Assembly (NCBI GenBank): GCA_937899155.1
Contig: CALDJM010000033.1
Coordinates: 1-34,083, forward strand
Origin: an uncultured bacterium
GTDB taxonomy: Bacteria; Patescibacteriota; Dojkabacteria; SC72
Length of the DNA stretch: 34,083 nt
Direction: 5' to 3'
This document shows positions 18,521 to 26,273 of this stretch, piece by piece. The position numbers and the translations under genes were made by a program. The number at the start of each line of letters is the position of its first letter. The first letter of the stretch is position 1. The notes beneath the pieces were generated by a model. That model saw nothing but the letters and a program-made list of their open reading frames with translations. It did no database searches and had not been told where the DNA came from.

Positions 18521-19702
18521 CTATTCTCTGATTACTGTAAATGGATATGAAAAATGTTCTATCCAAGATTTATAACCATTAAATCCAGTTGGAGATATTC
18601 CACCCCATCCTTCGTTATATCTTACTAAGCTATGCCCAGTATTTATTGTGTATCTTGAGAATCTAGTAGATTCTACAATATTTTCAATAAAAGATTTGTT
18701 GTCTGACAAAATATTTACGCCTAATCGAAATTTCCGATTATGAATCCATTCTAATAATTCTTCTTGTGATGAGTAGCTTAATAACCATAAGGTTGGTAAA
18801 AACTGAGCAGATTTAATTAACTCACCATTAGGATTGATGTTAGACATAATATATGGAAATTCTCCATTAATCTTTTGTATTTCTATAGTAGTTTCTTTTT
18901 TAATAAGGTTTTGGAAATTGTTTATAAGAATTTCTCCTGGTTGATAGTTTTCGGGAATATATTTTGAGAACTCTCCTGACTTAGTCATCTGATTACATGT
19001 TTCTATTAAAAGATCTTTATAATGAGGATAGAGTTCACTATTAATATATATCCCTTGAATTCTTTGACAACTTTGTCCTGTATGTAGAAAACTGTCATGT
19101 ATAGTTGTTTTAATACTCTCTTTATCTATATCTTTAATGTCAGAGATATTTATAATTTGAAAATCAGAAGCTTCAATTTCTGGATGAAACTCGATCAGAT
19201 TTTCTGCACAGATTTTTGCTATTTGTTTTGCATTCTCAAAACCTCCAAAGAAGTATACTGCATCCATATCGTGAATGATGTTTGTCACTTCTTCTTTGGA
19301 ACAAACATGTATATTCAATGGAAGCTGATATTTATTGATAATACCACTGTTCTCCCAAATGTGAGAAAAGAAATTAAGTGCTTTACTGCTTGGTTTTATT
19401 TCTACAGTATTTCCTACTACTAGAGCGTTTAGTACAGGTATTATTGACATTATAAAAGGCTCATTATACGAGAGTATGATTAATATGTCTCCTTTGGGAG
19501 ATAAGGTCGTTGAGTTTAGATTGGTCTCAATATTTACTATATACTTTTCTAGGTAACCGATTATATAGTTGTAATCATAATCAATTGCAAAGTCTGTATC
19601 ATTAGTTATATCTTTATTCAGAGTTTTTAAAGATCTCTCATTTTCTCTTAAGTAGGATATTAAATTGTTCGTAATACCCTCTACTTGATTAATCTTCAAC
19701 AT
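18521..19702 (-). CDS. Aldehyde dehydrogenase superfamily protein (possible acyl-CoA reductase)
   Basis: This 393-residue protein has the ALDH fold: cofactor-binding segment LNALVVGNTVEIKPSS (91-106), the glutamate region PEIEASDFQII (Glu175), catalytic cysteine in HTGQSCQRIQG (Cys212) and the closing GGISPTGFNGYKSW. The family oxidises aldehydes or, in the CoA-acylating and LuxC branches, reduces acyl-CoA to aldehyde with NAD(P)H. At 393 residues it is shorter than common ALDHs (about 480). It is the last gene of the operon and overlaps the CoA-ligase gene by 14 bp. Acting next to a PaaK-type ligase, reduction of an acyl-CoA is the more natural role, but that is inference. Confidence 0.8.
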   Translation of the reverse strand: MLKINQVEGITNNLISYLRENERSLKTLNKDITNDTDFAIDYDYNYIIGYLEKYIVNIETNLNSTTLSPKGDILIILSYNEPFIMSIIPVLNALVVGNTVEIKPSSKALNFFSHIWENSGIINKYQLPLNIHVCSKEEVTNIIHDMDAVYFFGGFENAKQIAKICAENLIEFHPEIEASDFQIINISDIKDIDKESIKTTIHDSFLHTGQSCQRIQGIYINSELYPHYKDLLIETCNQMTKSGEFSKYIPENYQPGEILINNFQNLIKKETTIEIQKINGEFPYIMSNINPNGELIKSAQFLPTLWLLSYSSQEELLEWIHNRKFRLGVNILSDNKSFIENIVESTRFSRYTINTGHSLVRYNEGWGGISPTGFNGYKSWIEHFSYPFTVIRE

Positions 19703-20909
19703 ACTGTACGAGTTTTACTTTATTGTTATCTTCTCTACCAAAGAAATTAGGTTCAACTGAATTTATGTTGAAAGGAACTTTTGTAGTATCTTTAATATCT
19801 TTTTGTAATTTGGGAAGAATCTTGTCATCTTTTACACTAATATAGACTTGCGGAGTATACTTAATATCGTTCTTTTTGATCTTAAAGATTATATCTGATG
19901 ATTTTAAATTGTTTCCAACTATATTAAGAATGAAGTCCCTTAATTCATAAGGATTAACTTTTATCCCTCTGATGAACATCGTATCATTAATACGTCCATG
20001 TATTCTATCTATTCTATAACTTTGTCTTCCGCACTTACATTTCCCTGGAATTATTTTTGTAATATCCCCAGTTCTATATCTAATTATAGGAGAAGCTTCT
20101 TTTTTTAGGCTTGTAAGCACTAATTCTCCCAACTCTCCTAGTTTTAGAGTTCCCCCTGTCTTGGGGTTGATTATCTCAGCAATGACATAATCGTCAAGGA
20201 TGTGCAAGCCATTGTGATATTCACACTCATATGCGATTCCTGTATTTACTTCACAGAGGCCATAGTGATCAAAAACCTCTATATCGAGGAGTTCTTCAAT
20301 TTTTGCTCTTGTTTGATTTGAATAAATTTCTCCTGCGGCAATAGCCCTTTTAAGATTAAGTTTTTCTCTTGGTATGTTATTCTTCTCTAAAGAATCGCTC
20401 AAGTACAATAAGAAACCGGGAGTAGCAACAATGGTATCAATTTGATAATCAATCATTAAATTGATTTGCTTCATAATTGGTTGTATACCTGCTGGTAATA
20501 CAAAAGCTCCCAGATGTTGTATAGCATATGTATTTATTGCCGCTCCTGAAAATAAGCCATAACTCATTATAAACATTAAGCGACTATCTTTATTTATACC
20601 AAAAGTTTTCCATGCTTTAGATATAGCTTTGTTTCCTTCGAGAATATCCTTTTTTGTGAGGTATGATACAACGGCTTTGCCAGTTGTTCCTGAAGAGGTA
20701 TGTACTTCGATTACATTTTGCATATCTGTTGCTAGTCCTCCAAACGGATAGTTCTCTCTTAAATCTTGCTTTGTTGTAAAGGGTAGTGTAGAGAGATCTT
20801 CTAATCGTGATAATATTTTAAGATTTTTATCTTTATATAAATTCGTTTGTGACGCTGCTTTTATTGTTTTATTAAGATTTTGTAACCTTGATGAGTCATC
20901 TGTTTTCAT
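19689..20909 (-). CDS. PaaK-like adenylate-forming acid-CoA ligase
   Basis: This 406-residue protein belongs to the ANL superfamily, phenylacetate-CoA ligase branch, which activates a carboxylic acid as an acyl-AMP and usually transfers it to CoA. The P-loop is TSSGTTGKAV (71-80). FDHYGLCEVNTGIAYEC is the A5-type motif. IIRYRTGDITKI carries the conserved aspartate. A cysteine pair GKCKCGRQ and the hinge DRIHGRINDTMFIRGIKVNP follow. The catalytic lysine expected near the C-terminus is not confidently placed. The substrate is unknown. The start ATG overlaps the aminotransferase stop by 4 bp. A LuxE-like acyl-transfer role in partnership with the neighbouring reductase is an alternative. Confidence 0.87.
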   Translation of the reverse strand: MKTDDSSRLQNLNKTIKAASQTNLYKDKNLKILSRLEDLSTLPFTTKQDLRENYPFGGLATDMQNVIEVHTSSGTTGKAVVSYLTKKDILEGNKAISKAWKTFGINKDSRLMFIMSYGLFSGAAINTYAIQHLGAFVLPAGIQPIMKQINLMIDYQIDTIVATPGFLLYLSDSLEKNNIPREKLNLKRAIAAGEIYSNQTRAKIEELLDIEVFDHYGLCEVNTGIAYECEYHNGLHILDDYVIAEIINPKTGGTLKLGELGELVLTSLKKEASPIIRYRTGDITKIIPGKCKCGRQSYRIDRIHGRINDTMFIRGIKVNPYELRDFILNIVGNNLKSSDIIFKIKKNDIKYTPQVYISVKDDKILPKLQKDIKDTTKVPFNINSVEPNFFGREDNNKVKLVQYVED

Positions 20910-22111
20910 ATCAGATTTTCTTTGTGCATATTAATTAATGTGTTTTTTGTTTTTTCAATAATATCTTCTAATATTTCTTGGTGAACTGGTGATAGAAATA
21001 CAGTTTCTGTTGGTAGGGGAGGGAAGAGAATTTTAAGTCTGGCCATTCTTTTGATAAATTCCTGATATGCATTGGCATCAAAATTTTCGTTCGTTATTCC
21101 TTGATTGAAATTTTTACATCCAAAACCTATGGTGAGCATAGAGCCTATCCCTTGTATTGCAATGTTCAAATCGTATTCATGAATTAGGTTGCTTATTTCT
21201 AATCTAAAGCGATCCCCCATTTCATCTAACTGTTCATAAAACTTCTCGTCTTTCAATTTCTTAAGTACTGTTCTGGCTACCGATAAAGAGAGAGGGTGAC
21301 CGTTAAATGTCCCTGCGAAGAATACTTTTCCTGTTGGCATGTAATGTTCCATAATTTCTTTCTTCCCTGCGATAAGAGATAGTGGAAGACCTGAAGCAAT
21401 TGCTTTAGAGAAGGTGGAGAGATCTGGTGTTACATTAAATCTTTTTTGAGATCCTCCAATAGACATCCTGAAGCCATTTACAACCTCATCAAATATTAAA
21501 ACAGTACCTGTTCTTGTACAAATATCTCTGATTTCTTGAAGGTATCCTTCATTTGGTGGAGTACATCCAGAGTTTGCCAAAACGGGTTCAAGTATCATGC
21601 ATGCAAAAGACCCACTTTCGAGTTTCTCAGACACAGCTTTTGGATCATTGAATTTTACAAACTCGGGAGGAGTCTTTATTGTTGTTCCTGTTGTTGAGAC
21701 CATTCCTTCATGTGCACCATGGTAGCCTCCTTTTATAGAAAGAACATTGTTTCTTTTGGTGTAATTTCTTGCAAGTCTTATTGCATATGCTACCGCGTCT
21801 GAACCTGTAGTGGCATATCTGATTACTTCTGCGGAAGGAATAAGATTATGTATTTCTTCTGAATACTCTTTTTCGATAAGTGTTTGATAAGAGAAAAAGA
21901 ATGCTTTCTCTGTAGCGGTTTTGATAGATTTAACGATATCTGGATCTGCGTGTCCAAAAAGTAATGCTCCATATCCCATCCACATGTCAACAAATCTAGA
22001 GCCATCTTTATCATAAACATAAGGTCCTTCTCCTCTGACTATATTTTGGGGATAATATTCAGGTATTGGAATTGGTGAATTAACTCCACCTGCAAGATAA
22101 TTATTACTCAT
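20906..22111 (-). CDS. Class III PLP aminotransferase, glutamate-1-semialdehyde aminomutase-like
   Basis: This 401-residue protein is close to HemL in pattern: LAGGVNSPIPIPEYYP (6-21), GEGPYVYDKDGSRFVDMWMGYG (28-49), GGYHGAHEG (128-136), LIFDEVVNGFR (205-215, Asp208 to the PLP pyridine) and STFSKAIASGLPL (232-244, Lys236 the Schiff-base lysine). HemL moves an amino group within glutamate-1-semialdehyde, but no heme genes are present. In this operon it more likely aminates an aldehyde made by the neighbouring dehydrogenase. It overlaps the NadR C-terminal fragment by 8 bp and the ligase gene by 4 bp, so the genes are translationally coupled. Confidence 0.87.
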   Translation of the reverse strand: MSNNYLAGGVNSPIPIPEYYPQNIVRGEGPYVYDKDGSRFVDMWMGYGALLFGHADPDIVKSIKTATEKAFFFSYQTLIEKEYSEEIHNLIPSAEVIRYATTGSDAVAYAIRLARNYTKRNNVLSIKGGYHGAHEGMVSTTGTTIKTPPEFVKFNDPKAVSEKLESGSFACMILEPVLANSGCTPPNEGYLQEIRDICTRTGTVLIFDEVVNGFRMSIGGSQKRFNVTPDLSTFSKAIASGLPLSLIAGKKEIMEHYMPTGKVFFAGTFNGHPLSLSVARTVLKKLKDEKFYEQLDEMGDRFRLEISNLIHEYDLNIAIQGIGSMLTIGFGCKNFNQGITNENFDANAYQEFIKRMARLKILFPPLPTETVFLSPVHQEILEDIIEKTKNTLINMHKENLI

Positions 22112-22655
22112 GGAAAAGTTTCTTCTTAAAATTTATGTTAATAGCTTTCATAGCTTGAGCCATTTTCTCTTTATGAGAACCTTCTAGCTGAATGTATGGA
22201 ATGTGGTGGGTATCTAGAATACTTTTTATTTGATTGTTAAGAAAAATGTTTTCAACGTTATTAGTTACTCCGTTTTCGGAAGAATTAAATAAAACAATAT
22301 CGTATTTTCTTAGATTAACAATTGCTTTTTCAAACAATTCAGGATTATATTCTCGCAAAATTCCCTCTGAAACAACATAGTTGTCGAGCAACGTGTTATT
22401 AAAGAATGTAAAATTGTTTGAATCCTTGAAAATTTGGAAACTCATAAATTCGTCTAATTTTTTGTCTGTAATACTTTGCAACTCCTCTAAAGACTCGGGT
22501 GTTTGAAGAGATATTTCATTTAAGTTTGTTTTGTAATGATTAGCGAGTTCTCGAGTGATTTTGTTGCTTTCTTCTAAGCCAAACCCTGTAATTGCTATTT
22601 TTGTAACTAAATCTCGATATACAATCTCTGGAAGATAGTCTACATATTTTTTCAT
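22104..22655 (-). CDS. NadR C-terminal kinase-like domain, degenerate P-loop, split from its partner
   Basis: This 183-residue reading frame aligns by eye with the second half of NadR (ribosylnicotinamide kinase domain). ENMKKYVDYLPEIV matches the NadR linker RENPFRYWEYIPTEV. KIAITGFGLEESNKIT occupies the place of the P-loop, where NadR has GGESSGKST. LRKYDIVLFNSSEN and the HHIPYIQLEG-x-HKEKMAQAMKAI end match its last strands. The glycine-lysine-serine of the P-loop is lost, so kinase activity is unlikely. The linker homology begins just upstream of the ATG at 22655, in a frame shifted +1 relative to the preceding gene. The pair is therefore one NadR-like protein split by a frameshift, or a decoupled remnant with a structural role. 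Confidence 0.7.
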   Translation of the reverse strand: MKKYVDYLPEIVYRDLVTKIAITGFGLEESNKITRELANHYKTNLNEISLQTPESLEELQSITDKKLDEFMSFQIFKDSNNFTFFNNTLLDNYVVSEGILREYNPELFEKAIVNLRKYDIVLFNSSENGVTNNVENIFLNNQIKSILDTHHIPYIQLEGSHKEKMAQAMKAININFKKKLFHE

Positions 22656-23067
22656 ATTTTCTCATAGTAGAGGATATATTGATATGTGCTCTATCCATGT
22701 CTACAACAACATTTTCTGCATTTAAGTGACGACTCATATGCTCACCATAGCTTTCTGAAGAGATAAAGTGCGTAATTTTCTTCCCTCTTAATACTTTAGA
22801 GATAAAAAGCTCTTGTTTTCTTTGTACATTCAAATCACTATTATTGTGTTCGTTGGGTGCATCCCATCCTTCTATAACATTCACTTGTGGATATAGCTGT
22901 CTAATCCAGTTTGCTCTAACATTTGTCGGGATGTGGACTCGATCTGGACAATCGTATACTACGAATATTAGTTCATCGACAATGTCAAGAGCTGTATCAA
23001 TTAGATATTGGTGTCCTTTATGCATAGGAGCAACTTTCCCAAGAATTAACCCAGTTGTTTTATTCAT
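22540..23067 (-). CDS. NadR-like nucleotidyltransferase (NMN adenylyltransferase domain)
   Basis: This 175-residue frame begins with the nucleotidyltransferase motif GLILGKVAPMHKGHQYLIDTA (about 6-26; the H-x-G-H of the HIGH-type superfamily). It continues with VDELIFVVYDCPD, ANWIRQLYPQ, THFISSESYGE and the second nucleotide motif INISSTMR (the ISxTxxR of NMNAT enzymes). Up to that motif it matches the NadR NMNAT domain. After it the frame carries about 38 residues of unrelated, basic sequence, because the NadR linker continues in the +1 frame (22655 onward). It starts with an ATGA overlap with the upstream kinase gene. It may adenylylate NMN, or nucleotidylate a phosphorylated product of that kinase. 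Confidence 0.8.
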   Translation of the reverse strand: MNKTTGLILGKVAPMHKGHQYLIDTALDIVDELIFVVYDCPDRVHIPTNVRANWIRQLYPQVNVIEGWDAPNEHNNSDLNVQRKQELFISKVLRGKKITHFISSESYGEHMSRHLNAENVVVDMDRAHINISSTMRKYEKICRLSSRDCISRFSYKNSNYRVWLRRKQQNHSRTR

Positions 23068-23999
23068 AGCAAATCGTTTGATAATCTAAAATTATTATTT
23101 AGTAATTCAATAAGTGATTTATATTCAATGTCTACATTGCATGAAATACCTTTGTTATTGGGCGAGTTAATCTTGTGGCCTATATGTAAAAGATATGTAA
23201 ACATAAAAAGTGTTCTTCTAAGCATTAGAAAATGTAGCATATCTAATTGTTGTTGAGTAAGAATGGGGAATTTGTCTTGATAAGCCCGAATATAAGTTTC
23301 AATTAGATTCATGTCTGAGCCCGTAGTGTTTATTATGAGCTCCTTCATCGCGATAGCAATATCACTAATTACGGGTGCAAAGTGACTTTCTCCGAAATCA
23401 ATGAATAACAATTCTTGCTTTGAGTTTTGTAAAATATTAACTAGCTCTAGATCTTCATGAATTATTGATTTCGGGAGATCAAAATTTTTATATTTTGATA
23501 TATATGAATCTACCTTCTCTTTTGCTAAGTTGATGACATCTTCTATCTCAGAATCTTCTTCTTTTCTGGAGAAAAGATCTATAAAGCTTAAATCAAAAAT
23601 GGAGAATCTTTCTCTTTTGCCCTTAGGACTAAAGTTTTGTAGCGTTTTGTGCATATCCGCTTGCATATGAGCGATTTTTTCGAGGGTTTCCTTTTTAATG
23701 TCAACAGGTGACAAGGGATCGCCATCGAAATATTTGTATAAAATAAATATTTCATCTTCGAATTGTAAAATCTCTCCAAATGTTTCTATATATCCTTTTG
23801 TAGATTTGGATAATTTTTCTAGTACAGATTTCTCAAATACTAGTTCGTCAAGATCCTTTAGGGGAAATATTTTGAGGACAAATTTCTTATTGTCTTCTGT
23901 TTCAATTAGAAAGCAACTGTTCTCATGTCCAGAATCAATCACTGTAAGTTTTTTACAGTGTAAAAAACTAAGACTATTTCTAATCGTCAAAATGTCCAT
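23064..23999 (-). CDS. Aminoglycoside/choline-kinase-like phosphotransferase
   Basis: Starting from ATG at 23999 this is a 311-residue protein of the APH/ChoK kinase fold. N-lobe: NSCFLIETEDNKKFVLKIF with the likely ATP lysine Lys43. The Brenner motif is SIIHEDLELVNIL (178-190; His181, Asp183, Asn188), with Glu in place of the usual Gly after His. The metal-binding motif is LLFIDFGES (197-205, Asp201). ISDIAIAMKELI follows. Such enzymes phosphorylate hydroxyls of small molecules (aminoglycosides, choline, homoserine, sugars). An upstream TTG at 24044 is possible, but those 15 codons overlap the remnant of the ABC pseudogene, so I prefer the ATG. It is the first gene of the operon. Confidence 0.82.
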   Translation of the reverse strand: MDILTIRNSLSFLHCKKLTVIDSGHENSCFLIETEDNKKFVLKIFPLKDLDELVFEKSVLEKLSKSTKGYIETFGEILQFEDEIFILYKYFDGDPLSPVDIKKETLEKIAHMQADMHKTLQNFSPKGKRERFSIFDLSFIDLFSRKEEDSEIEDVINLAKEKVDSYISKYKNFDLPKSIIHEDLELVNILQNSKQELLFIDFGESHFAPVISDIAIAMKELIINTTGSDMNLIETYIRAYQDKFPILTQQQLDMLHFLMLRRTLFMFTYLLHIGHKINSPNNKGISCNVDIEYKSLIELLNNNFRLSNDLL

Positions 24000-24051
24000 A
24001 GTTATATGACAGATGATTTTATAGTAAATACGACATTTCGTCAATTCTTGC

Positions 24052-24055
24052 TTAA
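24052..24055. repeat. TTAA target duplication, left copy
   Basis: TTAA directly abuts the TGT end of the IS and is matched by TTAA at 25004-25007. Being palindromic and AT-rich, the match could also be chance, but the reading frame restored by removing one copy supports it. Confidence 0.6.
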
Positions 24056-25003
24056 TGTCTCATGACATTTGTCCACCTAATATTACCTCCATTGGTGTCT
24101 TTAAATCAATTCCTAAATGTGGTCTATCTGTGTTGTACTCCTCTAACCACAGTCTAAACTGCTCTCTTAAATCATCATAATCCTTTGGTCTTTTCATTCT
24201 AAAAAAGAAGAACTCCTCCTCATCTGTTCTAAAACTTCTCTCAATCACAGCATTCTCATTAGGACTACTCTTGTGTGTGAAGTGATGATTCATACCTAAA
24301 GCATTAACATGCTTAACAAATCTACTCTGAAACTCTAACCCATTATCAGTTTGAAGAAAGACTGGTTTGAAAGGTAGTCTAGGTACAATCTCAAGTAGAG
24401 AAGATATTGCACAATCCATATTTAAGTGATTGAAAATCACAGCATCTTTGTATCTTGAGTATATATCAATGATTGCATACTCGTAACATGTCCAAGGAAG
24501 CCCTGAGAGCTCAGGAGTGATATATTTCACATCCATTTGTAAATATCCTACTTCTTTTGTATTTCTTAGATACATATGTTTAGTTTTTTGATATCTAGGT
24601 CTTCTATGATTATGGTAATTATCTACTAAACCTTTTCTTTTTAGAAGCCTATGTATTGTATTATGGTGCAGGTCTAATTTCAGTACATACTTAATTTTTC
24701 TAGCACAAAAGCCTTTTTCTTTTTTCAACTTAACAATCTTTCTACTAATTGGATGTGTTAGTTTTGTGTGTATTGTTTTTGGTTTTGTGCTTTTTCTTTC
24801 TATCTTTACCTTTCTGATTGGTGTGAGACCGCTTTTCTGTTTGGCTTTTTTGTACCATCTTTTTACAGTTTTAGAACTAATTCCTAGTTCTTTAGCGGTC
24901 TTTACGGCATCGTAATCATTGTCAATGTATCTATTGACTATTGTTTTTGGTTGTATCCTCATGACTTTAGTTTATGTTAACTATGGACAAATGTCATGAG
25001 ACA
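24056..25003 (-). mobile_element. IS481-like insertion sequence (948 bp)
   Basis: Perfect 20-bp terminal inverted repeats, TGTCTCATGACATTTGTCCA at 24056-24075 and its reverse complement at 24984-25003, begin TGT and end ACA as in IS481/IS3-group elements. With the flanking TTAA and one more base the symmetry extends to 25 bp. One transposase gene fills the element. The intact ends, intact gene and clean flanks point to a recent insertion. Confidence 0.92.
24060..24962 (-). CDS. IS481-like transposase (DDE integrase fold)
   Basis: This 300-residue transposase has an N-terminal helix-turn-helix (TAKELGISSKTVKRWYKKA, about 22-40), a second HTH-like segment (ARKIKYVLKLDLHHNTIHRLLKRKG) and an rve catalytic core with Asp144 (LQMDVKYI), Asp206 (LQTDNGLEF) and Glu241 (NAVIERSF), a DD34E spacing. 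The C-terminal WLEEYNTDRPHLGIDLKTPMEVI is the usual IntB-type end. It is a single reading frame with no IS3-type frameshift, which is why IS481 is preferred. The stop codon (24060-24062) lies inside the left inverted repeat. All catalytic residues are present, so it should be active. Confidence 0.93.
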   Translation of the reverse strand: MRIQPKTIVNRYIDNDYDAVKTAKELGISSKTVKRWYKKAKQKSGLTPIRKVKIERKSTKPKTIHTKLTHPISRKIVKLKKEKGFCARKIKYVLKLDLHHNTIHRLLKRKGLVDNYHNHRRPRYQKTKHMYLRNTKEVGYLQMDVKYITPELSGLPWTCYEYAIIDIYSRYKDAVIFNHLNMDCAISSLLEIVPRLPFKPVFLQTDNGLEFQSRFVKHVNALGMNHHFTHKSSPNENAVIERSFRTDEEEFFFFRMKRPKDYDDLREQFRLWLEEYNTDRPHLGIDLKTPMEVILGGQMS

Positions 25004-25007
25004 TTAA
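25004..25007. repeat. TTAA target duplication, right copy
   Basis: Matches TTAA at 24052-24055 on the other side of the IS. Confidence 0.6.
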
Positions 25008-25393
25008 GGAGGGTGGTATTCGACCGAGTACAGGACAAGCTCAAAAGATAGCAATTGCTCGCTTCTTCTACAGAAATGCTCCTCTTGCAATATTTGACGA
25101 GCCAACTGCAGCAATCGATGCAGTTTCTGAGTACAAGATATTTAACAGGATATATAATTTCTTTGATAATAAAACTGTCATTATCATCTCACATAGATTT
25201 AGTACAGTAAGAAATGCAGATAGGATAATCGTTTTAGACAAAGGCAAAGTCGTTGAAGAGGGAAGCCATGAAGAGCTTGTTAAAAAGAAAGGTGGAACAT
25301 ATAGCAAATCATACAAACTACAAGCAGAGGGATACAAGTAACTTCAAGTACCTATAACAATATTAAATATCTGTTAAAAGCGACCTTAAACAC

Positions 25394-25429
25394 CCTTACC
25401 ATAAGGATAAAATGTACCGACCAGGTCTG
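25394..25429 (+). repeat. Hairpin plus ACCAGGT palindrome, copy 1
   Basis: The hairpin CCTTA-CCA-TAAGG (25394-25406) is followed by the imperfect palindrome CCGACCAGGTCTG (25417-25429; perfect core GACCAGGTC). The same arrangement, with nearly the same spacing, is found at 30993-31029 (minus) and 32160-32194 (plus). This copy lies between two converging genes rather than at a promoter. It could also end transcription, though no T-run follows. Confidence 0.5.
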
Positions 25430-25448
25430 GTGAACGGTTAATTAAGTG

Positions 25449-26273
25449 TTAACTGCTTGCACTGGAGTACCTTTTTACATTCATATTCCACACTAGTTTG
25501 GATATTACTAAAAGTATAATCCCAATCACCAACCCCACCAAAACAAATCCATAACTAAATCTTCCAATCATAATATTGGCAGGTACTGTTGTTAGAAATG
25601 CAATTGGTATTGCTGTATAAAAAACAACACTTAATGAGCTTCCAAATACATCAATAGGATATTTTGTTAGACCTAGTAATTCTTTTGCAATTGAAAGAAT
25701 ACCATTTCTAGGATTGGAGATTGTAAAGCTAGCAAAGAAAAGGTATATGGCATACCAAATTAACAATGCTACACATATTGCAACAATACCAACTAGGACA
25801 TTGAGAAAAGATATACTCCCCCACTCTGCAATAATATAGTAAAGAATTAATATGAATCCCGATAGTGCTGTAATGAAGTTTGTAATGAAGAAGTCTGAGA
25901 ATGATGCATAGAACGATGATGAGATGGGTTTGAGAAGTATATAGTCAAACTTTCCTTCAATTACTTTTGATTCTAAATATAGAAGATTTGTTGAGAACAG
26001 AGACCAACCAATGTAATTAAGAACATTCCAAATACCAATAACTAGATATGTTTGGGATCTACTCCAACCTGCATACATTTCACTCTTTCCAAATAGTACA
26101 TTAAGTAATGCAATTTGAATCCCAACAACAAGAAGAGTTCGCAGAAATCTAACAAAAATATCTGTTTTGTATAGATAACTTCGCTTAATTCCTCCCCTAA
26201 CTACTTGTTTCCATACTCTAAAGTAGTAGGAAAATGTTCTTTTATTTTGTTTTTCAGATTCCTTCCGCTTCAT
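25449..26273 (-). CDS. ABC-2 type transporter permease
   Basis: From ATG at 26273 this gives a 274-residue integral membrane protein with about six helices, for example FLRTLLVVGIQIALLNVLFG, FITALSGFILILYYII, SFLNVLVGIVAICVALLIWY and FVLVGLVIGIILLVIS. The FDYILLKPISSSFYASFSDFF segment (roughly one third in) is typical of the ABC-2 permeases of the COG4587/COG3694 type that occur in pairs. The ATG lies inside the end of the upstream permease gene (20-bp overlap). A longer frame to 26342 would lie mostly within that gene. It presumably forms a heterodimeric channel with its neighbour; no ATPase gene is adjacent. Substrate unknown. Confidence 0.82.
   Translation of the reverse strand: MKRKESEKQNKRTFSYYFRVWKQVVRGGIKRSYLYKTDIFVRFLRTLLVVGIQIALLNVLFGKSEMYAGWSRSQTYLVIGIWNVLNYIGWSLFSTNLLYLESKVIEGKFDYILLKPISSSFYASFSDFFITNFITALSGFILILYYIIAEWGSISFLNVLVGIVAICVALLIWYAIYLFFASFTISNPRNGILSIAKELLGLTKYPIDVFGSSLSVVFYTAIPIAFLTTVPANIMIGRFSYGFVLVGLVIGIILLVISKLVWNMNVKRYSSASS

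Larger units (their letters stand above)
24027..25341 (+). pseudogene. ABC exporter ATPase remnant, 5'-truncated and interrupted by an IS
   Basis: The 3' part (25008-25341) encodes GGIRPSTGQAQKIAIARFF, Walker B LAIFDEPTAAID, switch IIISHRFST and the C-terminus up to TAA at 25339. Removing the IS and one TTAA copy joins it in frame to NTTFRQFLLKEGG on the left (24027-24055). The join aligns with NTFISRDVKEGVEFSGGE of the exporter at 1-1817. To the left of about 24027 the homology stops, and the kinase gene on the other strand begins. The gene had therefore already lost its membrane domain and Walker A. The signature is RPSTGQ rather than LSGGQ. Confidence 0.8.

Noticed and set aside
20906..22111. 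True hemL of a heme pathway
   Set aside because: The sequence pattern is HemL-like, but no hemA, hemB or other heme genes occur, and the gene is locked into an operon with a CoA ligase and a dehydrogenase.
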